Assembly (NCBI GenBank): GCA_022822365.1
Contig: JAJEBV010000015.1
Span: 62,001 to 126,000, forward strand
From: Thermoanaerobaculia bacterium
Lineage (GTDB): Bacteria; Acidobacteriota; Thermoanaerobaculia; Multivoradales; Multivoraceae
Length of the DNA: 64,000 bases
Direction of reading: 5' to 3'
Of the stretch, positions 26,326 through 36,156 are shown piece after piece; positions within the stretch are counted from its first letter, which is position 1, and each line of letters starts with the position of its first letter. The position numbers were made by a program, and so were the translations under genes. The notes below the pieces were generated by a model, which did no database searches, was not told the DNA's origin, and saw only the letters and a list, made by a program, of their open reading frames with translations.

Positions 26326-27576
26326 TCAGACAAGGCCGCTGAACATCTGGCGCAGATGGCCCATCACCGAGCGCACGCCGCCCAGAGAGCGGCGGCGCGC
26401 AATGGGCAGGCGAGCCTCCTCGGAGGCGACCGCATAGCGAAGAAGGCCCGCGGCCGTAGCCCAGGTCGGGTCGGTGAGACCTTCGATCTCGCTGACCAGA
26501 CCGAGCGGCACTCCGTAACGAACGTCGCAGGAGAAGACCTGCTGGGCCAGTTCGGGCAGGCCGAGCAGCTTCGAACCGCCCCCGCTCAGGACGAGTCCTC
26601 CGCGAAGCCGGTCGGCGCAGCCGGCTTTCTCCAGTTCGGCCTGAATCATGTGGAACATCTCCTCGGCGCGCGCCTGCAGGATCTCGGCGAGGTCCCTGCG
26701 CGCGATCGTCTTGCTGCTGCCGCCCGCGACGTTCGGCACCACCAGGCCGTCGTTGCCGTCGACCAGGCCGACCAGGCAGCAGCCGTCCCGCAGCTTGAGC
26801 GTCTCGGCGCCGGCGAATGACGTCCGCAGCACGGAAGCCAGGTCGGCCGTGAAGTGACTGGCGCCGAACGGAAGGACCCCGCTGTGCTGCACTTCGGCGT
26901 GCTGGAAGAAGGCGAAGCCGCAGGTTCCTGACCCGATGTCCAGCAACAGGACACCCAGTTGGCGCTCGTCGGGAAGAAGGACCGCTTCCGCGGTGGCGAG
27001 CGGTTCGAAGACGATCTCCCGGGCCTCCACGCCGGCGCGGTTCAGGCATCGGACCAGCGTCCTGGTTCGTGGAGCGTGGCACATGACCAGGTGAACCTTG
27101 GCTTCCAGCCGGCTGCCGAGCATCCCGTGCGGATCCGCGATGCCGCCGTGGTCGTCGACCGCGAACTCCTGCGGAATCGCGTGCAGAATCTCCCGGTCGG
27201 GCGGTACCGGCACTCCCCGAGCAGCGTTCAGAACCAGGTCGATATCCGCCCGGGCGATCCCCCGGTCGCCGCAGTCGACGTGGGCGGTCCCGTGGCTGTT
27301 CGCCGACCGCAGATCGGAGCCGCCGATGCCGACGAAGGCGCGGGAGATCTCGACGCCCGCCATGGTCTCCGCCTCCTCGGTGGCGCGCTTGAGCGCGCTC
27401 ACCGTCGCGTCGAGATGCACGATATGACCCCTCAGCGTCCCGCGGTTGGGCGCCCGCCCGACGCCGACGATCTCGAGGGCCGGTTCTCCGTCGACCTCGG
27501 TGCGCTCGGCGATCAGCACGGCGACCTTCGCCGAGCCCACGTCGATGGCGACCACATGCGTATCCGTCTTCGGCAT
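26326..27576 (-). CDS. ftsA: Cell division protein FtsA
   Basis: 416 residues with the actin-like ATPase fold: [17 protein letters not shown] (phosphate 1), the 1C domain, [15 protein letters not shown] (phosphate 2) and [16 protein letters not shown] (adenosine). FtsA anchors FtsZ filaments to the membrane and recruits later division proteins. The usual C-terminal amphipathic membrane helix fits the [14 protein letters not shown] end. Preceded by ftsQ, followed by ftsZ, as in standard dcw clusters. Confidence 0.95.
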   Translation of the reverse strand: MPKTDTHVVAIDVGSAKVAVLIAERTEVDGEPALEIVGVGRAPNRGTLRGHIVHLDATVSALKRATEEAETMAGVEISRAFVGIGGSDLRSANSHGTAHVDCGDRGIARADIDLVLNAARGVPVPPDREILHAIPQEFAVDDHGGIADPHGMLGSRLEAKVHLVMCHAPRTRTLVRCLNRAGVEAREIVFEPLATAEAVLLPDERQLGVLLLDIGSGTCGFAFFQHAEVQHSGVLPFGASHFTADLASVLRTSFAGAETLKLRDGCCLVGLVDGNDGLVVPNVAGGSSKTIARRDLAEILQARAEEMFHMIQAELEKAGCADRLRGGLVLSGGGSKLLGLPELAQQVFSCDVRYGVPLGLVSEIEGLTDPTWATAAGLLRYAVASEEARLPIARRRSLGGVRSVMGHLRQMFSGLV

Positions 27577-27594
27577 CCTCTTCGTCCTCTTTCG

Positions 27595-28548
27595 CTATGA
27601 AGGGGCTTGAACTCCGTCCCCGGTGGCTGGAGCGTCCTCCGCGTCCGTTGCGATCCCCGCGCCCGGCGCTTCCATCGACAGAACGATCCGATCCCTGAAC
27701 CGCAGGTCCACGACTTCCGGATCGTTGTGTTCCGTGATCGCGCCGTGCAGCAGCTCGAACACCGAAGCCTTGGCCGTCAGGTCGCTGCCGCGAACGAGCA
27801 CGGTGGCCGGACGGCCGCTGCAGGCGAGCAGGTAGTCGTCCTCAACGATCCCGAAACTGATGACCTCCACCGCCCGCACCTGACGTCCCCACTCGAACGC
27901 CCTGACTTCGGTCGCCACGTCGAGCGCCCGTTTCAGCGTTCGAGCGAGAACCTCGGCCTGCACGTCCCTGGACCGACCCGCCCCTCTCGACGATCCAGCG
28001 CCAGGACCCGGGTTCCGCGCAGGGCCGTCCCCCAGACGCTCTCCCGCCAGAGCGCTTTCGATCGACACGCTGACCAGCTCGCCATCGCACAGGTCGGGCG
28101 CCCGCTCGCAAGGCACGATCGTCCGGCCGTCCCGGTCGATCACCCATGCGCGGTCCCCGGCCGTGAACAGGGCCGCCGGTCGATGCTCCACCACCCGCAC
28201 GGTGAGTTCGTTCGGAAGGCGCTTGACCAGTTCCGTCTCACGGATCCACGCGTCGTCGAGCCGTCGAGCAGCGAGGTCCAGGGAGAGCAGCGGCAGGTTC
28301 CGTCCCTCCAGCGGAGCAAGCCGGCTCCGCACCCACTCTTCGGAGATCCGCTCGGCCTCCTCGATCTGGATCTCGAGCTCGAGGTCGAACACCGGGGCCG
28401 TCGCCAGCCACACGCCGACCCCGACAACGGGGGCGATCCCGAGGAGGACCTTCCCGACGCCCAGCGCCAGCCAGACGACGGGCCGCGGCCGCCTGCGGCG
28501 CACGGGACGGCGAGCGCCCGACGGCCTGCGAGTCGCCCGCCGGCTCAC
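27595..28548 (-). CDS. ftsQ: Cell division protein FtsQ/DivIB
   Basis: 317 residues from a GTG overlapping the murC stop (GTGA). The cytoplasmic start is very basic (RRATRRPSGARRPVRRRRPRP), then one membrane helix (VVWLALGVGKVLLGIAPVVG), a POTRA domain (ISEEWVRSRLAPLEGRNLPLL) and a beta domain with RLPNELTVRVVEHRPAALF. FtsQ bridges FtsB/FtsL and early division proteins. An insert rich in Gly, Pro and Arg around 160-185 is extra. Position between murC and ftsA supports the call. Confidence 0.88.
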   Translation of the reverse strand: MSRRATRRPSGARRPVRRRRPRPVVWLALGVGKVLLGIAPVVGVGVWLATAPVFDLELEIQIEEAERISEEWVRSRLAPLEGRNLPLLSLDLAARRLDDAWIRETELVKRLPNELTVRVVEHRPAALFTAGDRAWVIDRDGRTIVPCERAPDLCDGELVSVSIESALAGERLGDGPARNPGPGAGSSRGAGRSRDVQAEVLARTLKRALDVATEVRAFEWGRQVRAVEVISFGIVEDDYLLACSGRPATVLVRGSDLTAKASVFELLHGAITEHNDPEVVDLRFRDRIVLSMEAPGAGIATDAEDAPATGDGVQAPS

Positions 28549-29969
28549 GAAACGTCCCCCTCGCCGGCGGCGAGTCGATGCGCCAGCCGGTAGATGTCGC
28601 CAGCTCCCAGCGTGAAGATCAGGTCGCCTTCGCCGACCTGGGAACGAAGCCGGTCGGGCGCCGCCTGCCACGGTCCGCAGCCGCTGACGCTCGGATGACC
28701 GGCGCGAGCAGCGGCGGCCACCACCAGACCCGCGTCGACTCCCGGAATGGGCCGCTCGCGGGACGGATAGATGTCGGCGACCAGCGCGTTGTCGGCGAGC
28801 AGCAGGGAGCGGCCGAAGTCCTCCGCCAGGTCCCTCGTGCGACTGAACAGATGGGGCTGGAACACGGCGTGGATCCGTCCCGTCCGGGCGCCGTTCCCGC
28901 CGCCGTGACCGATCACTTCGCGGGCCGCCCTCAGCGTCGCCTCGACTTCGGTCGGATGATGCGCGTAGTCGTCGATCACCGTCGCGCCCCGCCACTGCCC
29001 TACCCGCTCGAACCGCCGGTGAATGCCCCGGAAACCCGAAAGGGCCCTGGCCGCCGCCTTGAAGTCGAGCCCGACGGCCCGCGCCGCCGCCACCGCCGCG
29101 AGGGCGTTCAGGACGTTGTGACGCCCAGGCAACGGCAGTTCCAGGACACCGAGCGGGCCAAGACGGGCGTCGGCGACCTCGAAGCGGACACCCGCGCCGG
29201 TCGGCGACGCATCGAGCGCCCGGAGGTCGACCCCCGGATCGAAGCCGTAGGTGACGATCCGCCGGTCGGCTAGGCGCGGCAGCAGCTCCCGGACGTTCGG
29301 GTCGTCCGCGCAGGCGATCACCTTGCCGAAGAAGGGGACGCGGCCGGCGAAACGCGCGAAGGCATCCTGGATGTCGGCCAGGTCGCGGTAGGTGTCGAGA
29401 TGATCGACGTCGATGTTGGTGATCACCGCGACCACCGGCGCCAGATCGAGGAAACTCCGGTCGAACTCGTCCGCCTCGGCGACCAGGTAGTCACTGCTCC
29501 CGTAGCGGGCCCCGGTGCCCGAAACGCGAAGGCGTCCGCCGACGATCACGGTGGGGTCGAGGCCGGCATCCGTCAGCACGCTGCCGATGAGCGAGGTCGT
29601 CGTCGTCTTGCCGTGGGTACCGGCCACGGCGACGCCGTACTTGAGCCGCATCAGTTCGGCGAGCATCTGGGCGCGGCGCACGACAGGCACGCCCCGCCGC
29701 CGGGCCGCCACGACCTCCTCGTTCCCGGCAGGAACCGCGGACGAGATGACCACCAGGTCGGCCCGATCGACGTTGTCCGCGCTGTGACCGATGGCGACTC
29801 GAGCGCCGAGCGCCGCGAGCCGCTCGGTCGTCTCGCTCCCCTCCAGGTCGGAGCCGCTGACCTTCAGCTGGTAGTTCAGCAGGATCTCGGCGATCCCGCT
29901 CATGCCGGCGCCGCCGATGCCCACGAAATGGACCCGCTCGAGCCCCGCGGTGCGCAGGAACAGCAGCAT
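28545..29969 (-). CDS. murC: UDP-N-acetylmuramate-L-alanine ligase
   Basis: 474 residues. HFVGIGGAGMSGIAEIL opens the nucleotide-sugar domain; the ATP loop GTHGKTTT is at 117-124; DEFDRSFLDLAP and AVITNIDVDHLDTY are typical of MurC, and DDYAHHPTEV marks its C-terminal domain. It adds the first alanine to UDP-MurNAc in the cytoplasm. The ATG shares one base with the murG stop (TGATG). Between murC and ftsQ one often finds murB and ddl; neither is here. Confidence 0.96.
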   Translation of the reverse strand: MLLFLRTAGLERVHFVGIGGAGMSGIAEILLNYQLKVSGSDLEGSETTERLAALGARVAIGHSADNVDRADLVVISSAVPAGNEEVVAARRRGVPVVRRAQMLAELMRLKYGVAVAGTHGKTTTTSLIGSVLTDAGLDPTVIVGGRLRVSGTGARYGSSDYLVAEADEFDRSFLDLAPVVAVITNIDVDHLDTYRDLADIQDAFARFAGRVPFFGKVIACADDPNVRELLPRLADRRIVTYGFDPGVDLRALDASPTGAGVRFEVADARLGPLGVLELPLPGRHNVLNALAAVAAARAVGLDFKAAARALSGFRGIHRRFERVGQWRGATVIDDYAHHPTEVEATLRAAREVIGHGGGNGARTGRIHAVFQPHLFSRTRDLAEDFGRSLLLADNALVADIYPSRERPIPGVDAGLVVAAAARAGHPSVSGCGPWQAAPDRLRSQVGEGDLIFTLGAGDIYRLAHRLAAGEGDVS

Positions 29970-31090
29970 CAGCCGGCCCTCTCCCGACACCCGGAGGTCC
30001 CGCGCTCCGCGATCTCGCACACCCGGGCGGCGATGTCGCTCGCCGCGTCGTTCCGGCTCAGGCCTCGAGCCGCCCCGGCCATCGCCATCAGACGCCCGCG
30101 ATCCGCGATGAGCCGCGCGCAGCGGTCCGCCGCCGCTTCGCCCTGCAGGTCGTTCTGGTCGACCAGGATCGCGGCTCCCGCCTCGACCATCGCGCGGGCG
30201 TTCCCGCGCTGGTGCCCGGCGGCCATCGGCAGCGGGACGTAGACCGCCGGCCGGCCGGCGGCGGCGATCTCGGCCACGGTCACCGCTCCGGCGCGCGACA
30301 CGATCAGGTCGTGCGCCTGCATCGCGCCGGCGGTGTCCCGGATGAAGCCGGTCACCGTCGAGGAAAGCGCCGGCGTCGCAACCTCCCGGTAGCGGTCGCG
30401 GGTCTCTTCGACCCAGGCAGGGCCGGACTGGTGGGTGATCTCGACCCGACCCGGCCCGGCGGCCCGGGCGAACAGACCCGGCAGATGGCGGTTGAGCGCA
30501 TTGGAGCCCTGACTGCCGCCAAGCACCAGGACCCGAACGCGGTCGCCCGGAAGACGCAGCTCCTCGATCTCCTGGAAGGCCCGCCGCACCGGCACGCCGA
30601 CCAGCCGCGCCTCGCACAAGAGGCTCCCGGCCGCGGACTCGAACGCGACGCCCGCCTCGGTCGCGAAACGCGACAGTCTCCGGTTTGCGGCGCCGCTCTC
30701 CGCGTTCGGTTCGAGCAGGTAGAGCCCGCAGCCATGGAGCCGGGCGGCCAGAGCCGCCGGCGCGCAGACATAGCCGCCCGTCGCGAACACGAGCGCCGCG
30801 CGGAACCGGCGCAGCAACGCGGTGGCGCGGAGGGTCGAGAGCAGGAGGACCGCCAGGGCAACCGCACGCTGCGCACCGCCGCGGTCGACGAACGGCCGGG
30901 CGGGGAGCGCCCTGAAGTCGACTCCGGCCGACGCCACCAGCCGTTCCTCGAGGCTGCCGCGGCGGCCGATCCAGGCGGCGTTCCAGCCGATAGTCCGGAG
31001 CTCGTCGGCCACCGCCAGGCCGGGGAAGACGTGACCGCCCGTGCCGCCGCCCGAGAAGACGACCGTGCCGCGGTGAGTGCCGGTGCTCAT
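29969..31090 (-). CDS. murG: Lipid II synthase MurG (GlcNAc transferase)
   Basis: 373 residues. The N-terminal glycine loop GGGTGGHVFPGLAVADEL (from residue 14), RGSLEERLV, VFATGGYVCAPAALAA and VLGGSQGSNALN are all MurG hallmarks, as is SRAGAVTVAEIAAAGRPAVYVPLP. MurG adds GlcNAc to lipid I to make lipid II at the inner face of the membrane. ATGA overlap with ftsW before it and TGATG overlap with murC after it. Confidence 0.96.
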   Translation of the reverse strand: MSTGTHRGTVVFSGGGTGGHVFPGLAVADELRTIGWNAAWIGRRGSLEERLVASAGVDFRALPARPFVDRGGAQRAVALAVLLLSTLRATALLRRFRAALVFATGGYVCAPAALAARLHGCGLYLLEPNAESGAANRRLSRFATEAGVAFESAAGSLLCEARLVGVPVRRAFQEIEELRLPGDRVRVLVLGGSQGSNALNRHLPGLFARAAGPGRVEITHQSGPAWVEETRDRYREVATPALSSTVTGFIRDTAGAMQAHDLIVSRAGAVTVAEIAAAGRPAVYVPLPMAAGHQRGNARAMVEAGAAILVDQNDLQGEAAADRCARLIADRGRLMAMAGAARGLSRNDAASDIAARVCEIAERGTSGCRERAG

Positions 31091-32163
31091 CCATGCTCCG
31101 AGACGCTCAACAGCAGACCGCAGGCGATGAGGGTCATGACGAGGGACGACCCCCCGTGCGACAGGAACGGCAGCGGCGTGCCGGTCACGGGCACCAACCC
31201 GACCGTGACGCTGACGTTCACCAGGACCTGGATCAGGACCGCCGACGTCAGCCCCCAGGCAAGGAAGCGACCGAAGGCATCCGGAGCGCGGTGTCCGGCG
31301 ACATAGCCGCGCCAGGCAAGCACCGAAAAGGCGGCCAGCACCGCGGCGGCGCCGAGCAGCCCGAGTTCCTCGCTGACGATCGAGAAGATGAAGTCGGAAC
31401 TCGCGAGCGGCAGGAAGTAGAGCTTCTGGGCGCTCTCGCCCAGACCCTGGCCGGTCAGGCCGCCCGATCCGATCGCGATCAGGGACTGCAGCACCTGGAA
31501 GCCGTTCCCGGAGGGATCGTCCTCGGGCGAGAGAAAGCCGAGGAGACGTTCCCTGCGGTAGGGCTCCAACCAGATGAAGACAGCGAACAGCCCCGGCAGA
31601 ACCACCATCGCGGGAACGATCCAGCGCCAGGAGAGGCCGGCAAGGAAGAGCACGACCCCGGCGCTCCCCAGAATGAGCGCGGCACTGCCGAAGTCCGGCG
31701 CCTGCAGGACAAGCAGGGTGACCAGTCCCACCGCGAGGCCGCACGGCACGAGCACGCGCGGCTGGCTGACCCCTTCCGGACAGCGGTGGATCTGGTAGGC
31801 GAGAAAGACGACGACCGCGATCTTGGCCAGCTCCGAAGGCTGGAAGGTCAGCGGTCCCACGGACAGCCAGCGGCTGCTGCCGTTGATCGGCGCCGCCGCA
31901 AGCACGACGACCAGCAGGACGAGCGACGCGCCGAGCCCGGCGTAGGCCAGCCACGGCCTTGCCCAGCGCCGGTAGTCGATGCTCATGATGACCAGCATCG
32001 CCACCAGGCCGACGACGGCCGCCAGCAACTGGGTGACGAACTGGCGCTTGAAGCCGCCGTCGGGATCGGGCGGGTTGGCCGAGTAGACCATGACCAGACC
32101 GCCCGCCACGAGCAGGACGACGACCGTGAACAGGACCTTGTCGATCGCTAGCTTCCTAGCCAT
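31087..32163 (-). CDS. ftsW: Peptidoglycan polymerase FtsW (SEDS family)
   Basis: 358 residues and about ten membrane segments. SEDS motifs include FQPSELAKIAVVVFLAY, APDFGSAALI, the NGFQVLQSLIAIGSGGLTGQGLG loop, SDFIFSIVSEELGLLG and the final GTPLPFLSHGGSSLV. It polymerises lipid II with the septal transpeptidase FtsI. The ATG at 32163 overlaps the murD stop by eight bases, which fits better than an upstream in-frame ATG. Confidence 0.95.
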   Translation of the reverse strand: MARKLAIDKVLFTVVVLLVAGGLVMVYSANPPDPDGGFKRQFVTQLLAAVVGLVAMLVIMSIDYRRWARPWLAYAGLGASLVLLVVVLAAAPINGSSRWLSVGPLTFQPSELAKIAVVVFLAYQIHRCPEGVSQPRVLVPCGLAVGLVTLLVLQAPDFGSAALILGSAGVVLFLAGLSWRWIVPAMVVLPGLFAVFIWLEPYRRERLLGFLSPEDDPSGNGFQVLQSLIAIGSGGLTGQGLGESAQKLYFLPLASSDFIFSIVSEELGLLGAAAVLAAFSVLAWRGYVAGHRAPDAFGRFLAWGLTSAVLIQVLVNVSVTVGLVPVTGTPLPFLSHGGSSLVMTLIACGLLLSVSEHG

Positions 32164-33610
32164 GGCCGCCTTCCCTGCCGGCCGTCGCAAGCGCCCGCAC
32201 CTGTTCCTCGAAGCGACGTCCGCGATCCGCGAAGTCCTCGAACTGGTCGAAGCTGGCGCAGGCCGGCGACAGCAGGACCGCCTGGCCCTCGCTCGCGGCC
32301 GCCGACGCCGCTTGGACCGCCCGTTCGAGCGTCCCGCACGGACGGCACTCGGCAGCGCCGCCGAGCACCGAGGCGATGACCGGGGCCGCCTCGCCGACCA
32401 GGTACACGGTCGCTGCCCTGACGCCGGCCACCGACGCCAGTTCGACGAAGGCCGCGCCCTCGTCCTTCGCCCGGCCGCCGAGGATCAGGTGAACGCTGCC
32501 CTCGCCGAACCCGGCCAGAGCCTTCATCGTCGCCGCCGGGTTCGTCGCCTTGGAGTCGTTGTAGTAACGAACGCCGCCGACCGTGCCGACGAGGCGCATC
32601 CGATGCGGCAGGCCCTCGAAGGCGCGCAGGGCCGGCGCGAAGTGGCTCGGGTCGGCGCCGACGGCCGCCGCGAGGAGGGCGGCCGCCATCGCGTTCTCCA
32701 GATTGTGCAACCCGTCGAGCGCCAGGTCGTCAAGCCGGAACAGCTCTCGCCGGAACTCCGCCCCCACCTCGATCACACGATCGCGATCCAGGTAGCAGCC
32801 GTCCTCGACCTGTCGCAGCCGGGAGAAGAACCGGCGCCTCACGGCGGCCGGCGCGCCGTCGCGGCCGGCGCTCCGGCGGCGGGCCTCACCGTCGTCGGCG
32901 TTCACGACCGCGACGTCGCCGGCGGCCTGCCTGCCGAAGATGCGCGTCTTCGCGGCGGCGTACTCGGAGACGTTCGCGTAGCGGTCGAGATGGTCGGGGC
33001 TGATGTTGAGCAGGGCCGCCGCGCGTGGGCGGAACCGATCGATCGCCTCGAGCTGGAAGCTGGAGAGCTCCACGACGAAGACGCGGCCCGGCGGACCGTC
33101 GACCCGCGCGCAGAGCGGTGTGCCGATGTTGCCGCAGACCTCCACCGGGTAGCCGGCCGCCTCGAGCAGCGCCCCGGTGAGCACGGTCGTCGTGCTCTTG
33201 CCGTTGCTGCCCGTCACGCCGACCACGGTCGGCGAAGCCTCGGCCTCCAGGAGGCGCCAGGCGAGTTCGACTTCGGCCAGGATCGGAACGCGGGCCGAGC
33301 GGGCGGCCCGCAGCAGCGGACGGTCCGGCGGCACACCCGGACTCAGCACGATCGCGTCGACGTCGGCCGGCAACTCTGCCCCTTCTTCGGCCAGAAGCTC
33401 GTCGACCCGCTCCGTTCGCAACAGCTCACCGGCTCCAGGAGCCAGGTCCTCGGCCGGACGGCCGTCGACCGCCACCACGCGGACGTTTCGGTCGGAGAGC
33501 GCCCGCGACGCCGCGACCCCCGACAGGCCCAGGCCGTAGACCAGCGCGCTTCCCCAGGCGGAAACCGGCGCCGCCATGGACATCCCGCTACGGCTCACTT
33601 CAAGGGTCAC
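32156..33610 (-). CDS. murD: UDP-N-acetylmuramoyl-L-alanine-D-glutamate ligase
   Basis: 484 residues, a little longer than the usual 430-450. LVYGLGLSGVAASRAL is the sugar-nucleotide-binding fold, TGSNGKSTT at 133-141 the ATP loop, and LNISPDHLDRY, YNDSKATNPAAT and LSPACASFDQFEDF are MurD-specific. It adds D-glutamate to UDP-MurNAc-Ala. The GTG at 33610 lies three bases after mraY and has GAGG seven bases before it; ATGs at 33583 and 33577 are alternatives that bring the length nearer the norm. Confidence 0.95.
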   Translation of the reverse strand: MTLEVSRSGMSMAAPVSAWGSALVYGLGLSGVAASRALSDRNVRVVAVDGRPAEDLAPGAGELLRTERVDELLAEEGAELPADVDAIVLSPGVPPDRPLLRAARSARVPILAEVELAWRLLEAEASPTVVGVTGSNGKSTTTVLTGALLEAAGYPVEVCGNIGTPLCARVDGPPGRVFVVELSSFQLEAIDRFRPRAAALLNISPDHLDRYANVSEYAAAKTRIFGRQAAGDVAVVNADDGEARRRSAGRDGAPAAVRRRFFSRLRQVEDGCYLDRDRVIEVGAEFRRELFRLDDLALDGLHNLENAMAAALLAAAVGADPSHFAPALRAFEGLPHRMRLVGTVGGVRYYNDSKATNPAATMKALAGFGEGSVHLILGGRAKDEGAAFVELASVAGVRAATVYLVGEAAPVIASVLGGAAECRPCGTLERAVQAASAAASEGQAVLLSPACASFDQFEDFADRGRRFEEQVRALATAGREGGHG

Positions 33611-33613
33611 GCG

Positions 33614-34690
33614 CTACCTCAATTTCAGGGTCGAGAGACCCAGGAACGCGAACAGGACGGCGAGGATCCAGAAGCGGACGATGACCTGGTTCTCGCTCCA
33701 GCCGCGGAGCTCGAAGTGGTGGTGAAGCGGCGCCATCCGCAGCACCCGCTTGCCGGTCATCTTGAAGGACGCCACCTGGACGATCACCGACAGCGCCTCC
33801 AGCACGAACAGGCCGCCGACCAGGACCAGCAGCAGCTCCTGCTTGGAGAACACGGCCACCGCGCCGATCGTGCCGCCGATCGCCAGCGACCCGACGTCGC
33901 CCATGAACACCTGGGCGGGATGGGCGTTGAACCAGAGGAAGCCCAGACTGGCGCCGACCAGGGCGGAACAGATGATCGCGACCTCACCGGCCCCCGGCAC
34001 GTAGGACACCTGCAGGTAGCGCGCGGCGATCGAGTTGCCGGCGATGTAGGCGAAGACCGCGTAGGTGCCGGCCGCGACCAGGGTGGCTCCGATGGCCAAC
34101 CCGTCGAGACCGTCCGTCAGGTTGACCGCGTTCGAGGATCCCGCGATCAGGATGGCGACGAACGGGATGTAGAAGACCCCGAGTTCGAGCACGAGGGTCT
34201 TGAAGAACGGGAAGCTCAGGTTCGCGTCGAGGTCCGTGAGGTTGACGAGGGCGGCGCCGAGGGCCGCGCCCACGACCAGTTGCAGGGCGAACTTCGCCCT
34301 CATGCTCAGGCCCCCGTTGTGGCGCCGCCTCACCTTGAGCAGGTCGTCGACGAAGCCGACCGCGCCCAGCCCGATCGTCGTGCCGATGGCGAGCCAGACG
34401 TAGACATTCGAGAGGTCCGACCACAGCAGGGTCGGCACGATGACGGCGGTCAGGATCAGCAACCCGCCCATCGTCGGCGTACCGGCCTTGCTCTGGTGCC
34501 GCTCCGGCCCTTCCTCGCGGATCGTCTGGCCGATCGAGAGCCGCCGGGCCGCCCGAATGAAGCTGGGGCCCAGGACCAGGCTGAGCACGACGCCGGTCAG
34601 AGCCGCACAGGCGCAACGGAAGGTGATGTACTGGATGACGTTGAGGGGTGCGATCCGCTCGCCGAGCGGCAACAGCAGGTCCAGGAGCAT
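33614..34690 (-). CDS. mraY: Phospho-N-acetylmuramoyl-pentapeptide transferase
   Basis: 358 residues, about ten membrane helices. Key stretches: KAGTPTMGGLLIL (69-80), the Asp pair at 115-116 in GFVDDLLKV, NLTDGLDGLA (190-199), FMGDVGSLA (262-270) and the cytoplasmic HHHFE at 323-327. It loads phospho-MurNAc-pentapeptide on undecaprenyl phosphate, making lipid I. The ATG shares one base with the murF stop. Confidence 0.97.
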   Translation of the reverse strand: MLLDLLLPLGERIAPLNVIQYITFRCACAALTGVVLSLVLGPSFIRAARRLSIGQTIREEGPERHQSKAGTPTMGGLLILTAVIVPTLLWSDLSNVYVWLAIGTTIGLGAVGFVDDLLKVRRRHNGGLSMRAKFALQLVVGAALGAALVNLTDLDANLSFPFFKTLVLELGVFYIPFVAILIAGSSNAVNLTDGLDGLAIGATLVAAGTYAVFAYIAGNSIAARYLQVSYVPGAGEVAIICSALVGASLGFLWFNAHPAQVFMGDVGSLAIGGTIGAVAVFSKQELLLVLVGGLFVLEALSVIVQVASFKMTGKRVLRMAPLHHHFELRGWSENQVIVRFWILAVLFAFLGLSTLKLR

Positions 34691-36156
34691 CAGTTCGGCC
34701 TCTCCTGAAGCAGCGCCTCCACCAGGTGCTCCAGCGCGGCGCCGCGCGAGCCCTTGACCAGGACGACGTCGCCCTCCCGGATCAGAGGGGGGGCCCCGCC
34801 CCTCGCGGCCTGCGTGTCCTCGAACCAGGCGGTCTCGACGCCAGCCTCGCAGGCGGCCGCGACCGTCTCCGACGCGACCTCGCCGACGCCGACGACCAGA
34901 CGGAAACCGAGTTCCGCCGCGTCGCGGCCCAACTGCCGGTGGTAGCGGCGCTCGGCGCTGCCCAACTCCAGCATGTCGCCCAGGATCGCGACATGGCGCC
35001 GGCCGTCGAGCAGGCGCGCCGCCTCGAGCGCCAGGCGCGCCGCCTCGGGGTTCGAGTTGTAGGAGTCGTCCACCAGGGTGGCGCCCGACGGCAGCGAGAC
35101 GACCTCGCCGCGGCCGGCGCCAGGACGGGGACGGCGCGCCGCCGACGCGACCGTCTCGATCGGCACGCCCAGCCGCAGGGCGCAGGCCGCCGCGGCCAGG
35201 AAGTTCTCGACGTTCACCCTGCCGTGCAGCGGCAACTCGACGTTCGCCGAGGCGCCCCGGTACTCCAGCGCGAATCGCGTGCCCGGCTCTCCGGCCAGGG
35301 GCTCGACCGCGTGAGCCGTGACCTCGGCCCGCGGAACCTTGTTCCGCGCCGGTTCCACTTCGTACCAGACCACGCTCTCCACGCTCGTCGCCGTCGCCGT
35401 CGCCGGCGCCGCCTCCCGGCGCCGCGCAGCCAGGTATCGCTCGACCAGACCGACCACTCGCGGGTCGCCGGCGTTGGCGACGATCAGGCCGTCGGCGGCA
35501 AGCCCCTCCAGGAGCTCCGCCTTGGCACGGGCGATCGCCTCGACGTCCGCCGGGGCGCCGTCCGGTTCCTCGAAGCCGGCGAGATGCGCCGGCCGGACGT
35601 TCGTGAAGATGGCCACGTCCGGCCGTCCCAGGCGGCTCACCGCCGCCAGTTCGCCCGGTACCGACATCCCCATCTCGGCGACCAGCCACTCGCAATCCGT
35701 GCCCGTGGCCAGCAGCGTGAGCGGGAAACCGAGCAGGTTGTTCAGGTTGCCCGGGCTCTTCCGCACCCGCCAGCGCTCGCCGAGCAGAAGGGCCAGCAGA
35801 TCCTTCGTCGTCGTCTTTCCCGCGGAGCCGGTCACGGCGGCCACCCGGATATCGAGGAGCCGCCGGTGATCGCGGGTCAGCTCGTGCAGTGCCTCCGTCA
35901 CGTCCTCGACCCGGATCTGGGGACAGCCGGCGTCCGCCGCAGGCGTTCTGACCACCGCCGCCGCCGCGCCCGCGGCCAGGGCCGCCGCCACGAAGCGGTG
36001 ACCGTCGGTCCGCTCTCCCGGCAGCGCGAAGAAGAGCTCGCCGCCCTCGACCCGCCGCGAATCGATCGCGGCGCCGCGATAACAGGCGCCCACGTCGACC
36101 TCTCCGATCAGTGTGCCGTTCATGACTTTGGCCGCATCAGCGAGGGGCCGCCTCAC
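34690..36156 (-). CDS. murF: UDP-N-acetylmuramoyl-tripeptide-D-alanyl-D-alanine ligase
   Basis: 488 residues from a GTG overlapping the murE stop (GTGA). The N-terminal domain binds UMT (AAIDSRRVEGGELFFALPGE), TGSAGKTTT at 109-117 is the ATP loop, SPGNLNNLLGFPL is MurF-specific, and DDSYNSNPEA and VAILGDMLELG sit in the C-terminal domain. It adds D-Ala-D-Ala to the stem peptide. A stretch of repeated Ala/Thr near 250-265 looks like a loose insertion. Confidence 0.96.
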   Translation of the reverse strand: MRRPLADAAKVMNGTLIGEVDVGACYRGAAIDSRRVEGGELFFALPGERTDGHRFVAAALAAGAAAAVVRTPAADAGCPQIRVEDVTEALHELTRDHRRLLDIRVAAVTGSAGKTTTKDLLALLLGERWRVRKSPGNLNNLLGFPLTLLATGTDCEWLVAEMGMSVPGELAAVSRLGRPDVAIFTNVRPAHLAGFEEPDGAPADVEAIARAKAELLEGLAADGLIVANAGDPRVVGLVERYLAARRREAAPATATATSVESVVWYEVEPARNKVPRAEVTAHAVEPLAGEPGTRFALEYRGASANVELPLHGRVNVENFLAAAACALRLGVPIETVASAARRPRPGAGRGEVVSLPSGATLVDDSYNSNPEAARLALEAARLLDGRRHVAILGDMLELGSAERRYHRQLGRDAAELGFRLVVGVGEVASETVAAACEAGVETAWFEDTQAARGGAPPLIREGDVVLVKGSRGAALEHLVEALLQERPN